Assembly (NCBI RefSeq): GCF_036016955.1
Contig: NZ_JAYWXI010000011.1
Span: 1-64,000 of the forward strand
Direction: 5' to 3'
From: JAYWXI01 sp036016955
GTDB lineage: Bacteria > Bacteroidota > Bacteroidia > Flavobacteriales > Weeksellaceae
DNA length: 64,000 nucleotides
Within the stretch, counting starts at the first letter, position 1; each line of letters opens with the position of its first letter. The notes under the pieces were generated by a model. It was given only the letters and a program-made list of their open reading frames with translations. It did no database searches and was not told where the DNA came from. This document shows, piece after piece, positions 15,443 through 24,775 of this stretch. The translations under genes were made by a program, and so were the position numbers.

Positions 15443-16871
15443 ATGAAAACTTTAGTTCGTTTTTGGCTTTTATGGGTTTGTTTCGGAGCGTATTCGCTTG
15501 TGTTAGGACAGAAGAAGATGGAATTTCGGTTTGCTTCGGATGGTACGTTTCGAATTTTGCAACTTACGGATGTGCACTGGTCGCCATCCTCCTCTGTAAA
15601 TACGAAAAATGAAAATCTTATTACGGATTTAATTTTACAGGAAAAACCTGATTTGGTTGTGCTTTCGGGGGATATTGTAACGCAATCGCCGGTGGAGGAA
15701 GGGTGGTCTGCGATAGCGGATATCTTTGCACGTTCGGGGCAGAGGTGGACGGCTGTGTTGGGGAATCACGATCATGAGGGAGATAAAAATAAACAGGAAA
15801 TTGCGCAGTATTTGGAGGGGTTGCCCTTTTTTGTGGGGTACTCCGAAGCGGTCAGTGGGGTGCTTAATCACACGATTGACCTTTTCAAATACGATGGCTC
15901 TGAGGTTGGGGGGCGATTGGTTCTGATGGACACGCACGACTATACTTCTTCCATCTTCTTCCATCCGATGGGGGAAATACGATTGGGTTAAACCGGATCA
16001 GTTGGAGTGGCTTTCGCGGTGGCTGGAGAACAGTGAAGAGAAGCGTATTCCGATGGTTGTATTTCAGCATATTCCTTTGCCGGAGTATGCGGAAGGGGAA
16101 GAGATGGGGGGAGAGCCGGTAAGTGCGCCTCAGGTTAATTCGGGGGTGTTTGCCCGCTCTCTGCCTTATTCTTTTGCCATGGGCTTTTTTTGTGGGCACG
16201 ATCACGACAATCGGTATGAAAAACTGGTGCGAGGGAAATCTTTGATTTATGGTAATGTCTCGGGATTTGATGCCTATGGCAAGCTTCCTCGTGGAGGGCG
16301 GATGGTTGTTTTAAGAGGAAATCAGGCGTCGTTTTATACCTATACGGTATCGGGGGAGAAGTTGACGCGGTCAAGGGTTTATCATCATCCCAGCGGGCTT
16401 CATGAAGTCGGAGTGGAGGATGCATTTTTGGAAGGTCGGGTGTCGGTAAAAGCGCCGCGAAAAGGGGTTCGTTACACGTACTACGAGGGAAAGGTAAAAA
16501 GTGTTTCGGAGTTGGAGGGGCTTGATCCACTACGGGAAGGGGTTGCAAGTGGCTTGGATTTACCTGAAGAAAGGGCGGAGGATTATTTCGGAATTAGATA
16601 CAAGGGGTATCTTCGGATTCCGGAAGATGGAGCTTATTTGTTCGAACTTTCTTCTGATGACGGGGCGGTTTTGAAAATTGCAGAGCAAGTGGTGATTGAT
16701 AACGATGGGAGCCATGATGTGCGTGTGCGTTCGGCGAAGGTTAATCTGAAAAAAGGGTTTTATCCGCTGGAACTGCTCTATTTCGAAGATCGTATGGGCG
16801 AAGAGCTTCAGCTTCAGATTGAAAGCCTAAAAATGCAGAAACAGCGGTTGGATTTGTTATTATTCCATTAA
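15443..16871 (+). pseudogene. Secreted metallophosphoesterase with C-terminal PA14 domain, frameshifted
   Basis: The first 182 codons encode a signal peptide (to about Gly22-Gln23) and the N-terminal half of a calcineurin-like phosphoesterase: L-T-D-V-H-W (metal Asp, His), S-G-D-I-V, and G-N-H-D-H-E. The frame ends at 15989-15991. The rest of the protein continues one frame forward with K-Y-D-W-V-K-P-D-Q-L-E-W, the metal motif Q-H-I-P and G-H-D-H-D-N, then a PA14-like carbohydrate-binding domain (R-Y-K-G-Y-L-R-I-P...S-S-D-D-G). Removing one base from the G5 run at 15970-15974 restores the whole frame (about 475 residues), so a +1 insertion there is the likely lesion. The catalytic half is split and the product should be inactive. 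First gene of a decayed five-gene locus. Confidence 0.85.
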
Positions 16872-16872
16872 A

Positions 16873-16899
16873 GAAAGGAGGTTTTTGAGCCTCTTTTTT
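16873..16899 (+). terminator. Weak hairpin with T run
   Basis: Imperfect 7-bp stem around 16874-16880 and 16889-16895, followed by T residues. It may cause partial termination between the phosphoesterase and susC. Confidence 0.35.
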
Positions 16900-16969
16900 T
16901 AATGTTCTTTTAACGTGTATTTAAGGAATAGTTTTTACTGCACTACTACTTTCGCAAAAAAAATATTCC

Positions 16970-19856
16970 ATGAAAAATTATTCGGTAAGTCGAAATCGAG
17001 CAGCGCAGTTTATTTTAGGGTTTTCTTTTTTTCCTATGATTTTATCGGCCCAAAGGAAGAATGATAGTATTGGGGTCAAAAACATAGAAGAAGTTACGAT
17101 TGTTTCGGTGGGGTATGGTAAGCAGCAGAAGACAAGGACGTCGGGGGCTGTTACCCGAACCAATTTGGACAACCTTACCGATCGATCTTTGCCGGATGTG
17201 GCTTCGGCGATTCAGGGGAAAACGGCGGGGGTTAATGTAACGACGGAAGGGGGAGATCCTACTTCTGGAAGCCGGATAAATATTCGGGGATTAGGAGGGA
17301 TTAATGGCGAGAGGCCTTTGTATGTGGTGGATGACGTTATTTTTGAAGGGACACCGATTCTGAATCCCAACGATATCGAACCCATCAATGTGGTTAAAGA
17401 TGCGACGGCGGCCGTTTATGGGGCGCGGGCAGCGGGAGGAGTGGTTTTTATTACGACTAAAAAAGGAAGACGTGGGCGGCTTAATGTTAATTTTGATGCG
17501 AAACAAGGTTTTCAGGGGGCTTGGCGGAAGAGAAAATCGCTTAATGCGGCAGAATATCAGGATGTGATGGCGGCGGCGTATCGTCATTCTAACCTTCCGG
17601 TTCCGGCGGCCTTTGATCCCTTGCGTAATCCGGACGGGCGTATTACTCGAACGGATTGGGTTGAGGAGATTTTTCGTACGGGCAGTATGCAGGATTATAA
17701 TGTAGATTCTTAGTAGCGGCGGCGAAAAATCTAATTTTTTCATGAGTTTTAATTATCGGAATCAAGAGGGGATTCTTCTCAATACGGAATCTCAGCGGTA
17801 TAATTTCAGGATTAATTCGGATCATCAGGTTAATCCTTGGCTGAAAGTTGGTGAAAACTTGAGTTACAGTATGCTTAACGGAAACGGGGCTAATACAAAC
17901 GACGGGTATATCGGGGCTATTTTGTCGGCGATGTATTATGTGCCCAGTTTGACGGTGTATGAGGAGTCGGGCAATTATAGTGGGCTTCCATTGGCTTTTG
18001 CGGGGGATTATGGGGATATGATTAATCCGGTGGCGTATCTCAACCGAATTGATTTTCGCAATCCTTCCCACTCTTTGATGGTTAATCCTTATTTGGAAGT
18101 TAAATTGGGGGCGTACCTTAAGTATCGTTCTAATTTGGCTATTACACAGCGGTTTACCGGTTCGAAGGATGTGAAGCGGAGGCGCTTGGAGATTGGTAAG
18201 CTGGATCGTCAGAATCAGGTGGCTTATACCAACGATTTTTCAAAGACGTTGCTTGCGGAGCAGGTGCTTTCTTATGACCGTACTTTTAACGGGCATCATT
18301 TGGATTTAACGGGGGTTTATTCTTTTCAGAAGGACTCGAGTGAAGGGTTTGCAGCGATGATTCAGAACTTTCCGCAAGAGATTTCTTCGTTCATGTATTT
18401 GCAAAACGGACTGGATAACAAGACGATGAGCAGTTACTTGGAGAGGCGGGCGCTCAATTCCATGATGTTTAGGGTTAATTATGATTATCGTTCAAAGTAT
18501 ATGGTTTCTTTGATTGGTCGTCGGGATGGGACTTCTTTGCTTCCGGAGAAAAACAGGTACGAGTCGTTTTATGCGGTTTCGGGGGCATGGAATGTTGCGA
18601 AAGAAAATTTTATGGCAGCAAGTGGTTTTTCGACATTCAAACTAAGGGCGAGTCATGGTTATACGGGGAATTTGTGAGGTCTTCAGAATAATGTTAATGC
18701 GATTTCGCCGCTATTCACGAGGTTTGAAAATATTGTTTTTGGTTCTTCGGCGGCTCAGAATAATGCGTATTTCACTACGTTGTTGGGGAATCCTGATTTG
18801 AAATGGAGGGTAAGCCAGCAGACAAATTTTGGTTGGGATTTCGGTTTGTGGAGAGATCGTTTGAGTGTGAATGTGGATTACTTTGAAAAAAAATCGCTTA
18901 ATCAGATTTTGCGTCTTCCATTGCCTAGTACTTCAGGGTATGCGAATACTTTTGTGAATGCGGGGGATTTTTTGGATAAGGGTTTGGAGCTTGGTGTGGC
19001 TTTTCGCAATTCGGGACACCGAAAGTTCAGGTATAATATTAATGCGAACTTCAATACGTTGACCAACGAAATACTTTCTTTGGGCAGTCGGCAGCACATC
19101 AATATGGATGAATATAGCGTTAGGGGAGCGTTGAGGCCGTTGCGTTTGGTAGTGGGAGAATCTTTGTATTCTTATTATGGTTATCGTACGGGAGGGCTTT
19201 TCCAGTCGGAGGCCGAGGTTTTGGCTCATGTGGATTCCAATGGGAATTTGCTTCAGCCCAATGCCAAACCGGGGGATCTTAAGTTTTTGAAAGCAGAGGG
19301 TTCTACGGGGCCGTTGGATCCGGAGAAGGATTTTGTGAATTTGGGGAATCCTTTTCCGAAGTTTAGTTATGCTTTTACGGTGAATCTTGAATATGAAAAT
19401 TGGGATTTGTCGGCTTTTTTCCAGGGAGTCTACGGGAATAAGATTTTTAATGGGTTAAAGTTTATCACCATGAATCCGGCAGGTGGAGCGGGGCAGAATT
19501 ATAATTTGGATAGGGCTATTCTTGAGGCTTGGTCGCCTACCAATACGGCGAGCTCCATTCCACGTTTGGTGGCACGGGATCCTTCGGGTAATTACTCGAC
19601 GTTGTCGGATTATTATGTGGAAGACGGTTCTTTCTTGAGGTTGAAAAGTTTCAGTATAGGGTATAGGCTTCGTTCGGAAAAGTTGGAAGCGGCAGGCATT
19701 CGTGGGGTTCGTATTTATGCTTCGGGAACTAATCTTTTTACTTTGACCAAGTATACGGGGTTCGATCCGGAGGTGGGATTGGATTATTTGGGGCTTGACC
19801 AAGGAAGGTATCCTCAGGCTAGAAATATTATTTTGGGTATTAGCATTAATCTTTAA
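16970..19856 (+). pseudogene. SusC/RagA TonB-dependent transporter, frameshift plus nonsense
   Basis: The outer-membrane TonB-dependent receptor of a SusCD pair, about 962 codons if repaired. Signal peptide, TonB-box-like N-terminus (IEEVTIVSVGYGKQQK), plug domain (G-K-T-A-G-V-N-V, N-I-R-G-L-G-G, E-P-I-N-V-V-K-D-A-T-A-A-V-Y-G-A-R-A-A-G-G-V) and a 22-strand barrel with the SusC C-terminus (GFDPEVGLDYLGLDQGRYPQ region). It lacks the N-terminal carboxypeptidase-like domain. Two lesions: the frame of the plug ends at 17711-17713, with the barrel one frame forward from about 17709 (a one-base insertion near 17708), and a TGA at 18675-18677 interrupts the barrel in frame. Both halves otherwise look well conserved, so decay is recent. 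Confidence 0.9.
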
Positions 19857-19874
19857 TTAAAAAAAATAGATCAA

Positions 19875-21386
19875 ATGAAAAAAATTAAAATAGTTTTTTG
19901 TGTTCTTGCGGTGTTGTTGATGGCTCAATCTTGTGAAAGGGAGTTGGAAATACAGCAGGAGGGCTCGCCTTCGCTTCAGAATTTTTGGAAGACGGAGTAC
20001 GATTTGATGACGGGGGCGAATGCCATGTACCGTCAGATGATGAGTGGGGAGTTTTACGGTAGGGGGTTGTTTTGGTTTATCAATGCTTCGGACGATATGG
20101 TGACCGGAAGGGTGAGGGCGGAAGCGGATAATGCCAAGAATTTCAATAAGGCTTATGTTGGAGGGTCTTTGGATGGGCAGTGGAGTGTGAGGTATTGGAC
20201 GATAGCTCGGGCGAATGAAGTTTTGAAGTATGCGGATCAGACCAACGCTTCGGAAGCGGTGAAGAGAAAATATAAAGGGGAAGCGTTGTTTATTTCTAGT
20301 CGAATGTATTTTGAGCTGGCATCTAATTATGGGAATGCTAAAGCTGGGGTTCCGATTATTCCCAGGGACGGTGTTATTCGTTTGGAGGCGGTTCCTCGGG
20401 CAGAAAGTGTCGATATGAATTACGATTTTATTATTGAGGATTTGAAGTTGGCCGCAGATTATCTTCCGATGCTTTCGGAGTTGTCGCCTTCGGAATTTGG
20501 GCGTCCTCATAAGGTGGCGGCTTAGGCTCATTTGGCTAAGGTGTATTTGTATAAGAAAGATTACGCGAATGCCGAACTGTGGGCCACCAAGGTAATGAAT
20601 GAGGGAGGTCGGGCTTTGATGGCTGATTTTAGGGCTGTTTTTAAAGCGGAAAACAATTTTGGCTCGGAGTATATATGGAGTGCGATTTTGACGCCTCAGT
20701 TTACGGGATGGGGGTCTATTCTTGCGGGGGTGATGTTGGAGAATAAAGGCTGGGGAGAGTATAACGGCTGGGGGTATTTCATGCCTACGAAAGAGCTGTA
20801 TGATAGTTACGAAACGGGAGATCTTAGAAGGGAAGCTACGATTCTTAAACCTGGGGACGAGTTTATTTTCAATGGAAAGACGCGGGTTTATTCGTCGGTT
20901 AATAGTCCTACTCAGATGCAGTTTAATAAGTATATGGATCCTTATAAGGTAAATTTTGCTTCCAGTCCGCATATTGTGAGTACCGATCCGGATTTTCCTT
21001 CTACGAATTTAGCTATTCCTTTGCTGAGGTATGCGGAAGTAATACTGATTGCAGTCGAAGCCAAGCTGATGCAAGGAAAAAATGCGGATGAAGAGATTAA
21101 TAAAATTCGTCTTCGTGCGGGGCTTTCGCCTAAGACGGGGTGTTCGATGGCGGATTTAAAGAGAGAAAGGCGGAATGAGCTGGCGGGCGAGTGGAGCGAT
21201 CGTCATAGGGATTTGGTTCGTTGGGGCGATGCTAAGGCGGTTTATTCCAGGCCGCTGCATGGCTGGACGGGAAATGAAGTTTGGGGGGCGCGTTCTTTTG
21301 ATCCTAATGTGCATGATGTGTGGGCGGTTCCTCAGCGGGAAGTGCTTAACAGTAATGGAATTATCAAACAAAATGAAGGTTGGTAA
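19875..21386 (+). pseudogene. SusD/RagB lipoprotein, nonsense mutation
   Basis: The surface lipoprotein partner of the upstream SusC, about 503 codons. Lipoprotein signal MKKIKIVFCVLAVLLMAQSC (Cys20). SusD helices are clear: ARANEVLKYAD, K-G-E-A-L-F-I-S-S-R-M-Y-F-E-L-A and A-H-L-A-K-V-Y-L-Y (TPR-like), then L-L-R-Y-A-E-V-I-L-I-A-V-E-A and the R-R-N-E-L-A-G-E-W motif near the end. A TAG at 20523-20525 stops the frame between K-V-A-A and A-H-L-A-K; this position is usually Gln, so a single C-to-T change of CAG explains it. The same frame is open on both sides. It starts 18 bp after susC and ends 3 bp before the next gene. Confidence 0.92.
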
Positions 21387-21389
21387 ACT

Positions 21390-23208
21390 ATGGTTTTTTT
21401 TAGACTGAAATGCTTAACAGCGGCTTTGGGGCTGCTGTTTTTCGCGTGGCTTGAGGGTCAGAATTACGATAGGTACACATTGAGTAATGGTTTTGCTCAT
21501 AACGATTATCTTCAACGTCATCCATTAATGGAGAGTTATGCTTTGGGTTTTGGTTTGATTGAGGTGGATTTATGTTGGAATGGTGGCGAATTGATGGTGG
21601 CGCATGAGAAGGAAACGGTTCGGGAGGGGCGTACGTTCAACAGGCTTTATTTGGAGCCTTTGGCTCGGCTGTGGAAGGAGGGAAAGGCGAGGCCGGTTTC
21701 TTTTTTGGTGGATTTGAAAACTTCTTGGCAGGAAACGTTGCCGGAGGTGGTTCGTGCTATTGAGGCTTATCCGGAGTTTGGGGATCAGGTGACGTGGGTT
21801 ATTTCGGGGGATCGGCCTCCGAAGGAAAAATTTTCCGAATACCCTTCGTTTATTAAGTTTGACGGAAAATTAGGGGAGACTTATCGTCCGGAAGAGCTTG
21901 CTAAGGTGGCTTTATTTAGCGAAGATTTCAGGCTTTACTCCTCTTGGAATGGAAAGGGGCAACCGAAAGCTCAGGAACAGCATCGGATTAGGCAAGCGGT
22001 GAGTTGGGCGCATGATAAGGGGAAGCCTATTCGTTTTTGGGGGACTCCGGATGAGATTAATGCTTGGCATGGGTTGATGGGCTACGATGTGGATTATATT
22101 TCGACGGATCAGCCGGCTGCATTGGCTGCTGTTTTGGAGCGAATGGGCAAGAGTTCTTATCGTTCTAGGATTGCGCCAGTCTTATTTTCCAAAGAGGAAA
22201 GGGTTTGGCGGAAAGAAGGCAAAAAATGTTATTTTGTTTATTGCGGACGGGGTTTCTTTGCCTCAGCTTTATGCGGCTTATACGGCGAACGGAGGGCGTC
22301 TTAATATCTTTAATATGCCTTATTCGGGGGTTAGCAATACGTCTTCTTTCGATGCTTATATTACGGATTCGGCTCCGGGTTCAACGGCTTTTTCTTCAGG
22401 CAAAAAGACGAGAAATGCTTATGTGGGCGTGGATGAATCGGGTAATGCTTTGCGGCTTTTGCCTGCGCTTTTGGCCGATAGGGGGAAACAGACGGCACTT
22501 TTAACCTCAGGGGATGTTACGGATGCTACGCCGGCGGATTTCTATGTGCATGCGACGGACCGTAATGATAGTGGAAAAATAATTCGTTTTTTTAAAGACT
22601 CGGGGGTTCGGTATCTTGTCGGAGGTCCTTCGGAGGGATGGCAGCCTTCGATGAAATCTTTTTTTCAGTCGGAGGGGGTTTCGGTTTATGAGGGTTTGGA
22701 TTTTTGGGAGCCGGACGGGCGTAAGACTTTGGTGATGTATGCTTTGGCTTCGGAAACGGTTTTGGGGCGCAGGGGCGATTGGATGCGTCGGGCCTATACT
22801 AAACTATTGGACGCGATAAGGAAGAATGACAAAGGATTTTTCTTTGTGGTTGAGGCCAGTAGGACGGATATTGGAGGGCACTGGAGGGATTTGCCTTATT
22901 TGGTGTCGGAGCTTCAGGAAATGGATAACTTGGTAGGGGAAGCGCTTCGGTTTTCGGATCAGGACGGGGAGACTTTGGTGGTCGTGGTTGGCGATCATGA
23001 GACCGGTGGATTGACGCTTTTTGGGGGTGATTTTCAGAAAAAACAAGTTTTCGGTCAATTCTCTACGATGGATCACACGGCGTTGCCGGCGTTGGTTTTT
23101 GCGTATGGTCCTGGGGCGGAAGAGTTTACGGGGTTTTATGAGAACACGGCGGTTTTTCATAAGTTGCTTAAAGGAATGGGCTTTTTAATAAACGAGAATG
23201 AGAAATAA
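21390..23208 (+). pseudogene. Glycerophosphodiesterase-like/alkaline phosphatase fusion, frameshifted
   Basis: Two catalytic modules in one gene of about 605 codons. N-terminal: signal peptide and a PI-PLC/GDPD-like TIM barrel (A-H-N-D-Y, G-L-I-E-V-D-L, V-A-H-E-K, F-L-V-D-L-K, and a W-G-T-P-D near the end). C-terminal: a PhoA-type alkaline phosphatase without its own signal (I-L-F-I-A-D-G-V, T-D-S-A-P-G-S-T-A-F-S-S-G with the nucleophile Ser, E-A-S-R-T-D-I-G-G-H, D-H-E-T-G-G-L-T, D-H-T-A-L-P). The modules are in frames that differ by +1. Removing one A from the A6 run at 22221-22226 joins them as E-G-K-N-V-I-L-F-I. The expected product would split phosphodiesters and then release phosphate. 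The downstream half has no signal and should not be exported as it stands. A slippery A run could allow some read-through. Confidence 0.85.
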
Positions 23209-24038
23209 ACTGATTTACGGGTTGTTATTCGGGCTGTGGTTTGGGATTCAGAAGTTCCCTTCGCAGTGGTTGGAAGTGATGACATTTAATGTTCGGTATG
23301 ATAATCCTGATGATGGCGAAAATCGTTGGGAGCAAAGGGTTTCTAAGGTTGGGGCGGTGTTGGGTTATTATGAACCTGATATTGTTGGTTTTCAGGAGGT
23401 TCTTCCTCGTCAGTTTGAACAGTTGAAGACGATGCTTCCGCGTTATGGTTTTTATGGGAAGGGGAGAGATGAAGGAGGTTTGGGGGAGGCGAGTCCTATT
23501 TTTTTTTGATTCGACAAAGTTTGAGTTGTTGGATTCGGGGACGTTTTGGTTTTCGCCGACACCGGAGAGCATTTCATCGGCTTGGGGAGCGACGCTCAAC
23601 CGAATTTGTTCTTGGGTGGTGCTTCGTGATAAGGGGCAGGGTCGAAAACTAAAAATTTATAATGCGCATTTGGATCATGAAAGTGAACTTTCGAGGCAGA
23701 ATAGCATTTTGATGCTTCAGGAGAGATTGAAAGAGGATGGGCGCCGAGGGATTTATGCTATTGTTTTGGGGGATTTCAATAAGACGTTTTCGGGGGAGCA
23801 GCTGCATTCTTCTTTGTTTCCGGGATGGTCGGAAGCCGGGTTGCTGGCGGAGCGTGTGCTTACGGATCAGGGGACTTATCATGATTTTGGGCGGAAGCTT
23901 GGGGCTGCACCTCGGATTGACTATGTTTTTGTTCCTGACGGGAGTCGTGTTGAACGGTACGAGGTGGTTACGGTTCAGATGCGGGGAGGTCTCTTTCCTT
24001 CGGATCATTTTCCGGTGAGGGTGAGGCTGTTTTGGTAG
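23198..24038 (+). pseudogene. Endonuclease/exonuclease/phosphatase family protein, frameshifted
   Basis: About 280 codons of the DNase I/inositol-phosphatase superfamily. Visible motifs: M-T-F-N-V-R-Y-D (Asn), G-F-Q-E-V (metal Glu), N-A-H-L-D-H, L-G-D-F-N (catalytic Asp/Asn), D-Y-V-F-V and S-D-H-F-P-V (catalytic His). It has a short hydrophobic N-terminus and is likely exported. The frame ends in a T9 run (23499-23507); dropping one T joins S-P-I-F-F directly to D-S-T-K-F-E. So a T8-to-T9 slip separates the metal Glu from the catalytic half. Its ATG overlaps the stop of the upstream gene by 11 bases, which indicates translational coupling in the ancestral operon. Confidence 0.88.
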
Positions 24039-24041
24039 ATT

Positions 24042-24081
24042 AAAAAAAGAGAGCCTTGGTGTTTCGAGGCTCTCTTTTTTT
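24042..24081. terminator. Terminator closing the phosphoesterase locus and rpe
   Basis: A 14-bp inverted repeat (24042-24055 with 24068-24081) with A and T tracts on either side, between convergent genes; works in both directions. Confidence 0.9.
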
Positions 24082-24099
24082 GATGGGAAACCGTAGGGA

Positions 24100-24750
24100 T
24101 TATAACTTTAACAGTTCTATGGTTTTTTCGGGGTTTTCGGAGGCGAAGACGGCATTTCCGGCTACCAAAACGTCGGCTCCGGCTTCAAAGAGGCGGGCGG
24201 CATTTTGGGTGTTAACGCCTCCGTCGACTTCGATGAGGGCGGTGGAGTTATTGGATAGGATTAAGTCTTTGGTTTCCGCTATTTTTCGGTAGGTGTTTTC
24301 AATAAATTTTTGACCTCCGAATCCGGGGTTTACACTCATTAATAGGACGAGGTCTACGTCGGCGATGATGTCTTCCAGCATCAATACGGGGGTGGCGGGA
24401 TTCAGTACGACACCGGCTTTGGCTCCTTTGTCTCGAATCCGATGGATGGTGCGGTGGAGGTGGGTGCAGGCTTCGTAATGAACAGAGACCAAATCGGCTC
24501 CTTCGTCGATGAATTCTTCGACGTATTTTTCGGGTTCTACAATCATCAGGTGAACGTCGATAAATTTTTCGGCGTGTTTTTGGATGGCTTTCATTACGGG
24601 AAATCCGAACGAGATGTTGGGGACAAAGCGTCCGTCCATAACATCTACATGGAGCCAGTCGGCTTGGCTTCGGTTAAGCATTTCGATGTCCCGTTGCAGG
24701 TTGCCGAAATCGGCGGAAAGTAGGGAGGGGGCAATGAGTTTGTTTTTCAT
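24100..24750 (-). CDS. rpe: Ribulose-phosphate 3-epimerase
   Basis: A 216-residue TIM-barrel enzyme that interconverts ribulose-5-phosphate and xylulose-5-phosphate in the pentose phosphate pathway. Motifs: I-A-P-S-L-L-S-A-D-F at the N-terminus, H-V-D-V-M-D-G-R-F-V-P-N (metal His and catalytic Asp), D-V-H-L-M-I, M-S-V-N-P-G-F-G-G-Q-K-F and E-V-D-G-G-V-N. Normal length. Same-strand downstream neighbour of the M42 peptidase gene, 25 bp away. Confidence 0.97.
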   Translation of the reverse strand: MKNKLIAPSLLSADFGNLQRDIEMLNRSQADWLHVDVMDGRFVPNISFGFPVMKAIQKHAEKFIDVHLMIVEPEKYVEEFIDEGADLVSVHYEACTHLHRTIHRIRDKGAKAGVVLNPATPVLMLEDIIADVDLVLLMSVNPGFGGQKFIENTYRKIAETKDLILSNNSTALIEVDGGVNTQNAARLFEAGADVLVAGNAVFASENPEKTIELLKL

Positions 24751-24775
24751 TTTTCTTTTTTTTGAGCTTCTTTTA

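Noticed and set aside
19857..20972. 371-codon minus-strand frame
   Set aside because: Antisense to susD, Arg/His/Ile-rich translation, no domain. A shadow frame despite its length.
15443..24038. Programmed frameshifting or stop-codon recoding as explanation of the broken locus
   Set aside because: Lesions are of mixed kind (TGA, TAG, four +1 shifts) and hit all five genes, without shared stimulatory structures; decay is simpler. Slippage is kept open only for the A6 and T9 sites.
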